Below, one piece after another: positions 48,801 to 61,800 of a stretch of 64,000 bases of DNA; positions within the stretch are counted from its first letter, which is position 1, and each line of letters begins with the position of its first letter. Source of the DNA: Sarcocystis neurona (Eukaryota; Apicomplexa; Conoidasida; Eucoccidiorida; Sarcocystidae); contig KL647315.1 in assembly GCA_000727475.1 (NCBI GenBank), positions 1,166,051 through 1,230,050 on the forward strand. Direction: 5' to 3'. The notes beneath the pieces were generated by a model. The model worked only from the letters and a program-made list of their open reading frames with translations. It made no database searches and was not told the DNA's origin. The position numbers and the translations under genes are program-made.

Positions 48801-50141
48801 CCTCCACGCTGCACGCATATACATATGTGTGCATGGGAATCTCTCTATATACATATATGTGTGTATACCTATAATGCGTCTGTATGTATATATGCAATAT
48901 ATATACAATATATATATATACATGTATGTGTGTACGTCTGTCTATACAAGGACGCTTGTACATATGGACTTGATTCTTTACCTACACACGTATGTGTACA
49001 TGTATATGAAGTGTACATATATATATATGTCTATGTATACGTGTAGTACTGATACCTGCATACATATATATATATATATATGCATATGTATAAATATACA
49101 TACGTGTAAAATATGTCAGCAAGTGCTGCTTTGCGTGTGTGCAGATGGAGAAGAGCTAGGGTGCCGGTGATCTCTGTCTTTCTGTCTCTTGTGTAAAGGT
49201 TCCTGTCTATTTGTGTTCTGCTGAGGCTCGAGCACCGACCCGGTTTATTCTTCCTCGAGGAGTTTTTGCTCCTACTCCACACAAGTAAATATACGCGTGC
49301 ACGTCTGTAGATATCCGAGTGTATGCCTGTGTCTTTGGGCGCGCACCTCTTCTCACCAGTACATACATATATACACATATATGTGCGCGTATATATATAT
49401 GTATATGTATATCTCTGCATGCATGGACATGTAAATATTCATTAATTGCTCTTATATGTGTGTGCCTGTGCAGCACGAAGATCTACCCAATATAATACGC
49501 ATGTACACCACACACATGTCTATCAATCTATCTGTATATATATATATATATACACGCATGTCCGGCTCCCCAGTACTGTATATTTATATATATATATCAA
49601 TTTGCTCACGTATACATATATTTATATTACACGCGTGAGTGTACATGTGTAGAAGTACTGTCTCAATTTCTATCTCTCCCTCTGTATAGGTTGTGGGGGA
49701 CGGCCTTGCTGCTGCTGCTGCTGGTCGGGGGACGTCGCTGTGCGGTGAGTCCCTCTCGCACGCTTGCGTTAGCCGTCGCCGCTGCTGCTGCAGCACTTTC
49801 CTCGGCTGCTGCCCAGCGCAGAGAAAAGCATCAGCAGCAACGACAGCAGCAGAAACAGCAGCAGCAACCGCAGCAGCGACACCAGCAGCAACCGCAGGAG
49901 CGACTGCAGCAGCACCAGGAGACATAGAGGGAGGAGGAAGAGGAGAAGAAAGCGCGGCAGTGCCGTCTCCTTTTCAGCTGCAGCGGCAGTGACAGCAGCA
50001 GTTGCAGCACGAGCGCACATTGACTTGCAACAGCAGCAGCAGTGCTCGCTCTGGATGCAGCCGCGATTTGTTGCCCCGCCGCTGGTGCGACCGCAACAGG
50101 TGCAGCAGCAGAAGCAAGTGCAGCGACAGCTTTCTGAGTAG
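45824..50141 (+). CDS. Multi-exon gene with weak PEX13-like N-terminal region
   Basis: Proposed exons: 45824-47003, 47154-47203, 49690-49744 and 49822-50141. Acceptors are CGATACAG, TTCCCCACAG, CTCTGTATAG and CCCAGCGCAG; donors include GTAGGT, GTACGT and GTGAGT. The first exon starts with a Gly/Tyr/Ser stretch (GGGGYSSATPAYNYSSS) followed by ESLGRVSLLLDMNGCFLDRL. This recalls the Gly/Tyr-rich start and the FGR...LIDQN block of PEX13 (peroxisomal import docking protein). Then come Ala-rich linker, LWKYVVAACEQLG, a Gln/Arg coil, FERPVALPMSCGRF and, across junctions, EDIQTLLFSSLKSPRL and LWGTALLLLLLVGG (hydrophobic). The last exon ends LVRPQQVQQQKQVQRQLSE. The coding sense changes frame at a G7 run (46731-46737), again near 46880-46920, and at TTTT (49973-49976). 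The 5' exon is not identified. The PEX13 assignment is tentative. Confidence 0.4.
47204..49689 (+). other. Predicted intron with pyrimidine-rich tract and TA microsatellites
   Basis: The stretch lies between the short exon ending at 47203 and the acceptor at 49689. It contains many TA tracts (about 48508-48530 and 49065-49081) and a long pyrimidine-biased tract (about 47740-48420). Stops are frequent in all frames. No gene is recognised inside. Confidence 0.4.
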
Positions 50142-51689
50142 CAGCAATAGCAGTCCCACGAGGACGCACAGCAGACGCATACGTGCAACCGTAGTACGAT
50201 ATGTATGTATATCTATGTGTACACCTGATAACTGCCTCCGGCAGAAACGGTAGGCGCACCGGCGACCGCACCAACAGCAGCAGCAGGACGCAGCGTGAAG
50301 CATATCAAAGATGCAGACGATGAAAGAATGTCAGCACGCAGAGCAGCAAGAGCAACCTTCCGACCAACGTCGATAGAGCCGCAGCTGCAGCCGAAAAATG
50401 CACTGGCTGCCCCCCAGCAATAACTCCGGCAGGAGAAGAAGCAGCAGCAGCGACATCAGTAGAAGCAGCAGGAGAGACAGCAGCAGCAGCAGTAAGGACA
50501 GCGACAGCAGGAACAGCAGGAGAAACAGCCACTCCCTCGCACTTCCATCCTTGTTGCATGAGTAGCGATATGAATATTTGTATACCCCGTATATGCGAAA
50601 ATATACACTCATATACACATATGTATGTAGGTGCAGATACATAAGTATACATCCATATATCTGTTTATGGAGAAGATATACGCGTACATCCACCTACATT
50701 TATACGCCTACGTACATATAAAAGCATACAGGTATCCGTAGAGAAATGTGGAGACAGATACGTGCACATAGATACACACTTATTTGTGTATATTCAGTTT
50801 TTCGTATACAAGCTAATGTGACTATATATACAAATGCGATGAACAGATGTAATGGCGGGTTGGCAGACATGTTCTCTACGAGCCAGTGGATGCAGTAGAT
50901 ATCTCTGGCGGACGCAACTGCTTAGGAAGGCTGCCCGTGGCTGCGCGTCCTAGAGGCCGCTCGTGTTGGCACGACGAATACGAAGACGCAGGGAGAGATA
51001 CCCGCGACACAACGTCCCTACGGATAAATTTTTCTCTCCACAAAAACAGGCGTCTCTGTTCCCACTTACTTTTTCCCTCCGTGTGCGCATTTGGGCTGCC
51101 TTAGCACTTTTTTTAAGCATCGAAGCAAAGTTGAAACATGCAAGAACCACAGAAATAGCGCAGCAACAAGACAAGTCCGAAGAACAAGAAGTCTTCCCTG
51201 TGCGTAGCCCGAACCACGGCTTCAGTATGAATTAACGTTCGGCTACCGCTGCGTATACATGTATGTATAGAAATGTGTATACACATATACGCATCTCGAT
51301 ATGTGAAAAAGTGTACACACATGTATGGATGCGCTTCTGTTTACATATTCTGGTAGAGCGATTGACACATTGCTCGACACGTACGCAGCGCGTGAAAATC
51401 CATCTGAGGTGCACACTAAATTCCATTTGTATACATACACATACATACCTGCATATATATATATATATGGAGACGTGTGCAAGCACTTTCGCGTATCCTA
51501 GCAAATGCATGCACACGTGTACACGTAGGTGGTTCATGTACCCCGGCGTTGTACACGTGCACGTCCCCACGATCTATTCGCTGAAAAGGCATGTACACTA
51601 CTACTACATTGATATACACACACACAAACACATACACACACACGTGTACACGTCTCTGCTTGTACGTGAACGTGACACTACGCCGACTG
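50142..51689. other. Stretch without a supported gene
   Basis: Directly after the plus-strand gene, the minus strand at about 50305-50560 is Ala-rich and open (AVSPAASTDVAAAASSPAGV), with a frame change at a six-base homopolymer near 50411-50416. It may be an opposite-strand exon or a repeat artefact. From 50570 to 50870 the sequence is AT microsatellite. An open plus piece at about 50963-51235 (LKHARTTEIAQQQDKSEEQE) has no recognised homology. Confidence 0.3.
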
Positions 51690-52095
51690 AGCGTTACGGG
51701 AAGGATCACGGCGGATTCTGCCTTCGGCGCCTCTGCTGCAACCGTTCCTAAAAGGAGACACAAATCCACGAGATCTCGTCGACCGGCCCTTGACGTGTGT
51801 TCCCCTATTCAGAATCTCGAAGGCGCACACATTTCGACAATACTTGAAGCCAAGCGTCCTCGAAGGCGGCAGGCTTTACAAGAGAGAAATCAACTTGCAG
51901 CACCCTGCAGGTTGCCGTTCTTATTTCGCTGTCAGCAAAGCGCTCGTAGCTTCTCCCTACCGCGGGTGGCACCGCTGCACAAGCACAGGAGGCTATCACA
52001 AGACACGCACAGTCCCACGTCGTTGGTGGCTACCGCAGCAGCACCAGCAGCTGCGGTGTGTGCGAGTGACGAGTCGTATACCCCTTACGACGTTA
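51690..52095 (+). CDS. Possible exon of an unrecognised protein
   Basis: A plus frame contains coding-like sequence (SPIQNLEGAHISTILEAKRP, then RRRQALQERNQLAAPCRLPF and SPTSLVATAAAPAAAVCASD) before degenerating into AT/CT repeat after about 52100. There is no start codon in good context, and borders are not determined. The evidence is composition only. Confidence 0.2.
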
Positions 52096-55000
52096 TTCGT
52101 ACTACAGCCGACACCCACACGTGTTTATCTACCTTCATATTTTTGTGCTGTTACACTTCTACCTGTCTGAAAAGACACACAATTGTTTCTCTGTATCTGC
52201 GTTACGTCTATGCAGTCTGGGAACAAATCCCCCTGTGTATATGTATTGGATACGTACGTGTGGCTATCCCTCTCTCTGTTTCTTTGAGTATGTCTACACC
52301 CAAATCCATATCTACAGCATTTCTGTTTATCTGTCTAAATATGTAAGTGTCCGTCTTCCCCTGTTCATATCTGCACTCATGGAAAAGTACGTATACATGT
52401 GCGTATAGGTTTGTATCGCTCTTTCAATATATCTACACATTTTTGTCCGCAGTAATCTCTCTCTTTCTGTACAACTATTTACATATACTTCTTACGATAC
52501 ACCGGTCTGTACGTTTCTGTCCACAGTTACGGACACTCACAGATACTTTTCTAAACACGTACGCAGAAACACGCACACGGAGTTACTTAGTGAAGCACAC
52601 ACAAAGGACGTTTTGCATCTTGCAGTAGTCAAAGTAATTAGAATAATGTACAAGGGCGCATCCGAGACTTCGAGTTACACAGGTGTAAACCACGGATGCT
52701 GCTACTTCTCATTGTGGCTACGCGTAAAATATAGGCAGAGGTCGATATACGTAAACGTCAATTGCGCCTGTCATATTTAGACAAAGTGCAGGCTCTCCGT
52801 GGATTTGCTGAGCCAAAGAAGCTGTCCGTGGCCCAAAAGTGTCTGGTGGGCAAGCACTTCCACCTACTTTCACGCCACAGATCCGGAAATGTATGTGAAT
52901 TTTTACAATATATATATATATATACATATACACATATATATATATATATATATGTATTTGGATGTCTGTACATAGATGCACAAGTACACACACGTACACA
53001 GGTATACATATATATCTATACATATGCATGCATGCACACGTGCGGAATCTTTGACGGCGACAATCTAAAACACAAAGACGTACACGTATATTTTTATGTA
53101 GATACGTCGCACGTGGAAGAACTGAGTGTCGGGTGGCACAACGCGGGCATACTCGGAACTGATCTAGAAATCCACAATAGTAGAGGCTCTGCGGAGAGCA
53201 GCGTCACCCTATCGATTTGTACACATACGTGTGCATGAAAGCGTGTGCACGTATATTGCTGCGGCGTACGTGGCGACGAGTGTACAGTATGTATGTACCC
53301 GCCTAGTCACGCGTTCAGTGCGCAGATATGTGTACGGACTCGAACGTGGCTAACTAATTTGGTGATACGCGCACACGCGTGTACACAGAAATAATAGTGC
53401 TGCAGTACAATGATCATATATTTGCGTGAGCGAAAAAAGCTTTGCACCGCGCTTCTTATTGAACGGTCACAGCGTGAACCGCAGTCTCCTTCCTCGCATA
53501 TACTTGATATCAAGAGTCCCACCATCGTTGCACATGTGGGTCCATTATCGAATTCTCAGCGTCACTTCCTCAAATGCAGAAATCTTCCTCTAGACTCTAA
53601 CATTGATACGGACGAGCAAATTCGTCTTTCCTTCTCAAGTACACAAACCTGTGTTCACCAAAATGGTGCGCAGACTTGTTAACGTGTGTATGCATTCAAA
53701 TACGCGTGTACCAAAAAGTAATATTTTAACAGAAGGACTTCGTAAAAGAGCCTGTCTCTCTGTGACACACCTTGACTTCTGTCAGTCCAAATTTGTGCAA
53801 GCACACGTGTGTAGGTGTGCCCCAGCGCCCCTTTCTGTTGACAAATGAGATACCGTCTGTGTTCACGCGGACGCAGCAGACGGAGCCGTATTGAAGCAGA
53901 ATGCGAAACATACCTGTCCAGGGACATATCAGAACGTGCGTGTGGGTGGCGTGCGTGGTATTACGTGTAAAAAACGGACGTGTACATGAATAAATACGTA
54001 CATTTACATCCCCGTGTTTAACAGGGGCGCGATAACAGATATTTATACACCCAGTTGCACAAGAATATGTAAAGGGGTGTAGAGATCGATAGATCAACAC
54101 TGTTTTCCGCGGAACTTCTTTGCCAGCCTGTCCCTCCATGTTCTCTACACGTACGAACTCATCTTATGTACTGCACTGTCTGTCTGTTTCGCATTGTCAT
54201 ATATTTAACATATCTATGTCCAACGAGTGTTTAACAGACGGTAGCATATATACGGCGCTTTTGTGCCGAGGTATTTCTGCGTATCGAAGGTCCATATGCT
54301 GCACCTCAAGTGTAAAGGTTTGCTCTACCTATACATGCGCGTGTGCCCTTCCCTCTATACACGTGTACACACACGTATGAACATACGTGTGCGGGTAGAT
54401 GTGTTTTTTCTCTCCCCGTGCACAACGGAGGGAAGGCAGATACCGGCACGTGCGAAAATACATGCGTACATACTTCGTCCCCATAGGCAATAGATGATGT
54501 GTAATCAGAGTCTCACGGCATAGGACTGAGCAAGAAAAAGCTGTCTGGTGATTTTGTCGTGAGGAGGGTTGACAGGTTTCCCTCTTGCTGGCGACAGAGA
54601 AAGACAGACGTTCAATCACTCGATCTGCACAGGCACATGCTTTCTATTCCGCTGGAAGCAACCAGGATGTTTAGACATTCCGGAACAGCGGGAAATATGC
54701 TCATTGGCCTGTACCTGATTCAGAAAATGACCAGACTACACGTATCCCCTAAAGCTCGCACTGACACCTCGTAGAAATGCTATCGGCAAGAGCATCAACA
54801 GGAGTACTGAGCAACGCATACATAAACGAGCAACATTTAGGACTTTGATGCGGCTGAAGAGGTCTTGCCTGTCCAGAAGACAATGGTAGGATTGAAGGAT
54901 AAAAGGAGCATGGTGCAGCGGATGAGCTTCACACGTGGGGAAATCTCAGAAAAGGAAGCTGCCCGTAGTTAAGAGAAGAGGCAAGGATGAAATGTGACGG

Positions 55001-58000
55001 TAATGTGTCCAGAGGTATGGTCGCGCGCAAGTACCAGATCGAAGTTGCACATGAGAATACGTCTATCATCGCCGTGGAAGCGAAATAGCAGCAACAACAA
55101 ACAGACGCTGTATTTTGCATGGCGGGTCACTCATTCTTCAGTGTGTCTTATGCATTTGTATGGACTGCACGACATAAGGCAGACGGAACAGCGTCGAAGA
55201 CGCATAAAAATGATGTGCAAGGGTATCATATCAGAAAACACTTTGTTTGGAGCTCCGGAGCCACGGATGGAAAAACTCGATAGCCGCGAAGGGAAAAACA
55301 TTTGCACGCAAAGAGCACCTGCACGTTCAGAGATTGTGTGTGCGGTACGATACAGGCAGACGTCGCATCGAATGGTGTAGAATAGATCCAGATGCAACAA
55401 GAGAGAAAATGAAAACTCTGCAGTACCGCAGAACGGCCAAAAAGGCCTTAGCGGCACACGAAGAGCAGGAACGTAGCTGCAGACCTTTGCGGATCTCTTC
55501 AAGAAAGTTAGCGTCGATCTCCCGTCCTCCGTCTATTCACATACGTAGGCACTCCTGAACAGAGACTCTATCAGAACGTTCTCGTTTGACTTTCACTGGA
55601 CTACATTAGACGCGTCATTAAAATGTGAATCAGTATACCTACGAGTGACACACTTTGTTATTCAGGTCTAGGTTTCCGCGCTGCAGAAAGCATCCTGCGT
55701 ACCATAGGGCCCGCTCTCCCTGCGTGTTCATTACTTTGTCTGCACCGCCTCCTACACAGCCACGAGAATTGCTTCGTACTGCTTCCGCAAGTGTGGTTCT
55801 GCGTACATATTTGTAGTCAATGTGAGTCCCATTTACATTTTTCACTTCTCACATATTTACTTAGAAGCAGCGTGGCGCCACCACCGTACTCTAGACATCT
55901 GTCCACGCAGGTCGCATGTCTTTCTCTCAGCTTTGCAAGGCACACATCATTCTCGAGCTCATGCGTGTCTACGCTTCACTTCCCTCGTCTACACACACGT
56001 CCACGCGGTGATTAGTCGTGACGCTTGCAGCGTCCTGCGACATACTATCACGTACTTCTCTCTTCTTCCTACACAGCTGCACGTTACGCGGTGGAATGAA
56101 GCGGGCAGAAGACGTCAACGGCTCATCGGTCGGTTGACAGAATGCGCATAAGGAGTGTCGCTGAGCCTGTTTGAGAACTCTTCCCGTACGTCTGCCGCAG
56201 AAGGAATAGTAGAACGTTCTGTGTGTCTCCGTATAACGAACGGTGATCCAAGCTACATTAAATATATTAGATCATCCGTGTCTACTACGCAAAAGTGATG
56301 ACGGGGAAGAGAGCAGAAACTTCTGCCATACGAAAATTTGAGGATACGACCGTGCAGGTTATCTATAAATGTAAGTGTCCCTTGCCTCCTCCATGCCTGC
56401 ACCTCCCTGTGTCCGCGTGTGTGGGTGTGTGTGTGCGTGTTTGCATGTGTATACATATAAATGTTTAGATATCATCGAGGTGTAGATATGCGCACAAGAG
56501 GCAGCCTCTGGGGGATAACGAGACAGTTGCGATACTACAACGCAGCAGCGCGTTTCAGACTTGACAGCTACTCGACGTTCAATACTTCATCCGTGCCACG
56601 TGAAGCAGCCTTGATCCGCTGATGCAGACAGCTGCATCTGCAAGAAAGTTTTCTCGAGTAATTATGAAGTCCCCCGCAATTCTACTGTACACAGACACAC
56701 TCGTATGTGCATGAGTCCCCCCGTCTATGAATACTAATTCACGTGCGTACACGTATACACACACAGACACACAGACACTCACACAGACATATGCGCAGAA
56801 TTTATTGTCTCCGTATGTGAAAGCATATGTCTAGAGAGACGAATTTACATATCTAGCCACTCGCACAGACATATGTCTGTGCACAAGTATCTAATACTTC
56901 TGCAGCTACCGTCGCGTGGATCCTGTGGTGTCGACGACGCACACGTGTACATAATTTACGTATGAGTGTGTACCAGTTCCCCGCGAAGGGGTGGTGACTA
57001 CGTAAATACACCATACGTATGAATGTGTAGTAGTTTTTTTGCTGAGGCGTGATGATTGTGTGTGAAGGTGTATCTATACGTTGTATCACGAGCTGGGAAG
57101 AAGACTTGGACCGTCTTCGTAGAAATACAACGGGAAGGCGCCAGAAGATGACGTAAGAAGAGCCCTGGTCGCTCTTGTAGTCGCGGCTGCCACGTCCTGC
57201 GTTTCAGGTTACACTTTCCTTATCTTCACAAGCATGTGTACACACGTCTTGCAATTTTTTCAGTCAGAACCCCGGCAGGAGTATCTGTTCTTTCTCGCTT
57301 TGTCGTCTTCTTCCTCATCGTCGTCTTCACCTCCTCCTTCTTCTTGTTCGTCTTTTCTTCGACAGAAAACTAACAGGCTCACGTCACACCGTGCCCCGCA
57401 CACTTCCTCCTGCATGTTGAACGACTGACACTCCGTAATTTCACCACCTTTCCATTCCTCAAGAACTTCGAAGTCGCACACGTGGACATGTATACGTGTA
57501 CACGCGTATCGTGGAGACGCACAGACACACACTTTTGTACGTCAACGTCCACAAATACATCACAAATATATTCATGTAGAGAGACGCACACACACGTGTA
57601 CACGAACGTACAGCAGTACACATATATATGTGTCTATATACACACACATATACATACGTCGAGAGAGCCGTGTATGTACACCTGCACGTAGATATATATA
57701 CGCGTGTGTAGGTCCTCATCTACGGAGACACACACATACACGTCTACAGATTCATAAAAACACATACATATGTATGTGTCGCAATTTTGTTCGGGCTGCG
57801 TTTAACAGACGCATGCAGACACGTCAATGTAACCTGCAGCTCCAGCCAAATTTTCTCTCTTCTCCTGCTCGTGAGTAACTACGCGGATCTCTATCACATA
57901 TATACATCTCTCTCTCTATATATATGTGTATATGTGTGCGCAGGCCGGTGAAACGACCTCAGGAGAGAGACGTTGAGTTGTTCGTAATTTCCCTCGCTGA

Positions 58001-58827
58001 TCTTCAAAGAAAGACAGCGCCAGAAAAGAAAGTGTGGGGTCTCCGAACGCTCTCCCCGCATCCGTCCGCGTCTGCCCAGCGAGACGCCACATGAACCCGA
58101 CCCTCTTCTACGGATTAAACAGGTGAACCAAAAGCAAAGGAGTCTACATATTATCATTTCATCAAAGTACATCTACAGACGACATGGAAGCGATATACAC
58201 ACATATAGTACACACATGTACATGCATATATATACGACGTACATAGACAGAGAGAGCTACACGGATCGCCAAGCTTTTCCAAACAAGTTTATATAACGGG
58301 GAGGTGATACGCACACGAACATATATTTAATAAGAGCAGTCCGTCATACACGTACGTATATATATGAGTTACTTTCCCACAAACAAATATACGGATAAGG
58401 GAGTGACAGATATACATATATATATATATATGTATATGTATGTGTGGACTTGCGCCACGACGTAGGTCGCGCCGCATGTTATTCTGCTGCCTGAAGATGA
58501 ATGGAGACGCAAGAGAAAGGCCGGGTCCTCGTCTTTCTCATATTGACAGCAACACTTGCATATATCTGTGTGTCAGTATGCACTTGAACAGGTGCCCTTC
58601 CTCTGCTTTCTCTCTTCTTCTCTATATGTGTGTGGAATGCAGGAGACCTGCGGACACGCCGAGACATCCCCTTCTGCTGCTCTGTTACATGCTGCTGGAG
58701 GTTCGTTTTCGTTTTCACTTTGATGTCGCGCTGCTGCCGCCTCTTTGTGTCTTTATCCTTTTCCTCTCCGTCTCGTGGTGGACGCGGCGCGAGGAACGTT
58801 GGGGGGCAGCGGCTGCTGGCCGTGTGG
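52096..58827. other. Long triplet-poor region without recognised genes
   Basis: Degenerate pyrimidine-rich repeat at about 52130-52540, TA tracts around 52911-52955 and 58410-58435, CA/TG tracts near 56410-56450 and 56755-56790, and an acidic-coding GAA/GAC-type tract on the minus strand at about 57295-57365. No conserved protein, tRNA or rRNA is recognised. The right end is the 3' flank of RED. Confidence 0.45.
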
Positions 58828-61800
58828 TCACAGGCCGGCAAGTTGCTGCTGCTGCTTCTTCTTGTCGCGTATCATCCCTTCGATCTGCTTCCACTCCTCT
58901 TCAACATTCATTTTTCTCTTCTTCGACGTCTTTCCTCCTGTTGCTGTCTCACCCAGCATTCTTCGTCCGTACTGCATCGCAGCCTTAGGAACGAATTCTA
59001 TCTCTCCTGGGCAGCAGCAACAGCGCATCAACCGCAGCAGAAACAGCAGCAGCACGTCACGCAGCAGCAGCAGCAGTCGATGCAACAGCAGCAGCAGCAG
59101 CTCATGCGACTGCGGCAGCAGTTGAGTGACAGCAGGAGCAGCAGCAGCTGTCTGGACAGCAGCAGCGGGACGACGAAGAGAGAAGGAGATGCAGCAGAAG
59201 CAGCAGCGCCAGTGCAGCTTCTTTTCCTGCGCTTTTTGTCGGCTCTCCCACGTTTCTCGCCGTTTCTCTCCTTCCCCACTTCGTCTTCGTTTCCTCCGCC
59301 CTTCGTCGGCTGCTTCGTCTGTCTCTGTTTCTCTTACCGAGGTACTTTTCGTAGTCTTCCTTCGAATCAAATTGCTGGTGTTTGTTCCGGGGGATGGCGC
59401 GATATTCTCCCGTGTCCAGCTTCGCCTTTTCTTTCTTCTCTCCCTCTTCTTCGCTGTCGTACCCCAAGAAGGCGCCTTCAACGCCAAATCCTGAACCGCC
59501 ACGGCCACCACCCGCATGCAGACAAACAAACGCATTTATACATATATATATACGTATATGGTCACGCATGCGCACCTACTAAGTACCCACACATATATAT
59601 ACATTTGGTCGCGCAAAAACACACATATACTCATCAGACCCATGCACCTGCGTGTATAATATATGGATGTAGACTGCCAGAGATATAGACACAAGCTCCA
59701 GCAGCTGCCGACACATTTATATATTCGCGTGTCTCTGGCTTCTAGACGGCACAGCCAGCAAGAGCAACTACACGCGAATATACACACACATACAAACACA
59801 TGCTAATATAGATATGTGAATATGAATGTAGGCTTCTGTAGAAGAGGCCGCATGCCTCGTGGCCACACGCATGCAGACAGAGAGAGGGTCTCGTGGAAAT
59901 GTGCCTTGCTGACAAGAGAACTCCCCACCGTGCACCGCATGTTGGAATATGTAGGGTGGCCTGCCCCATACACATACGTATATTCATGTCTATCTATGAA
60001 GCCTTCCTACACATACACGTATATACGCATACGAATATCTACGAGCCTTCTTATGCCCATACGTATATGCAGCTGTGTACATCTATACGTATACGTACTA
60101 TATATACACATGGGGGCCTATCTACCTATTCATACATATATATATATGGGTATACGTAGTGAGTGGACTGCGTCCTCTATATATGCATATATACAGGGAG
60201 ATATTTGTATCTGTACCTCGATATATATAAGTTAATGCATGCCATACGCATATACATATATGCACATATATATATATCTATGGAGGCTCCCTATACATAG
60301 ACGAGCGTCTATGAGGCCTTCCTATGCCCCTACGTATATACATCTGTGTATACCTCTACGTGTAGGTATTCTGTATACAAACACATGGACACCTATCTAG
60401 AGAGAGGTATACGTAGTGAGTAAATTGCGTCCTCTATATACACAGAGATATTTCTGTATCTCGATAGATATAAATAGATCCACGTCACCAGTTCACTTCA
60501 AGCTCTCCAGACACGTACATTCATACCTATATATGTAGAGTGAGACACATATATATATATATATATGTATGTGTGTACACGTATACAGAGATGTGAAGTA
60601 AGGAGACAGCGGGCAAGAGAGAGACAGCGAAAGGAGGAGAAGAAGTCTGGGCAGGGCACTGCGGAAAACAGTGCTGCTACAAATGCCGGGTCTTTTTCCC
60701 CCTGGTCGGTCAGGACCTGCTGCCGCTGGGCGGACAGCACCCTACTGAAGCGACCAGGGAGACGCGGGGACGGAAGAGACGGACGGAGACGGAGACGGGG
60801 AGAGACGGAGAGACACACAGAGAGACAGAAGGCAGTCGCCCCACGCATCAGCAGAGGAAGAAGACGAGGAGGGGACGGATGTGGCGCGCCGTCTTGGCCT
60901 GGGCCGTGGCCCCCAGCGCCACCCCGGGGAAACGCAGCAACAGCAGCAGCTGCAACAGCAGCAGCTCCGCATCCGTGACGCCGGCGACAGAGGAGCAGCA
61001 GACAGAGGAAGCGAGAAGCAAACGTACCGGGATAACATTCTGCATATGTGTCAGCGACAAATGCCGGGTCTTTTTCCCTCTGGTCGCTCAGGACCTGCTG
61101 CCGCTGCCGTCGCATCGTCTCATCATCGCGCCGGAAGACGCTGTGCAACCCGCGGTCCTGTTCCTCCGTTGTTGTTTGAACGACTGCGCGGCATATCAGC
61201 AGCAGCAACATATAAGAGCAACAGCAGCAGCAACACATATGTGCACCAGCAGCAAGAACATAGATGAGCAGCAGCAGCAAAAACATAGATGAGCAGCAGC
61301 AGCAAAAACATAGATAAGCAGCAGCAACAAAAACACAGATGAGCAGCAGCAGCAAAAACACAGATGAGCAGCAGCAGCAAAAACATAGATGAGCAGCAGC
61401 AGCAAAAACATAGATGAGCAGCAGCAGCAAAAACATGGATGAGCAGCAGCAGCAAAAACATGGATGAGCAGCAGCAGCAAAAACATAGATGAGCAGCAGC
61501 GACAGCAACACACACGAGCTGCGGCAGCAACATGCAAGAGCAGCAGCCACACGTCAGAGCACCAGTGGCAGTATATAAGAACTGCAGCAATACACCAGAG
61601 CAGCAGCAGCAACACACAAGAGCAGCAGCAGCACATAACGGCAGCAAGAAACCAGCAGCAGCAACACACGAGAGCAGCAGCGACGGGCTGTGACAGGCCG
61701 CCATCGCGCGCAGCAGAGAAAGGGGAGCCAGAGGCGCGGCTGCTGCAGAGAGCCGTCCCAGGAGACAGCCACGCAGAGAGACGCGTGAAAAGAAAGAGGC

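Noticed and set aside
49584..50274. Ala-rich minus-strand frames opposite the end of the 45.8-50.1 kb gene
   Set aside because: They are complementary to CAG-rich plus-strand exons that have stronger splice signals. Ala runs arise automatically on the opposite strand.
57260..57532. Minus-strand acidic frame (GGGEDDDEEEDDKARKN)
   Set aside because: It is explained by a short GAA/GAC-type microsatellite, with no surrounding exon structure or motif.
58630..59688. 352-codon plus-strand frame with poly-Gln
   Set aside because: It is antisense to the two best-conserved RED exons, and its Gln run is the reverse of intron triplets.
60498..61550. 350-codon minus-strand frame rich in Leu, Cys and Ala
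   Set aside because: It is mainly the 25-bp minisatellite translated, plus one true RED exon. The rest is intron read-through.
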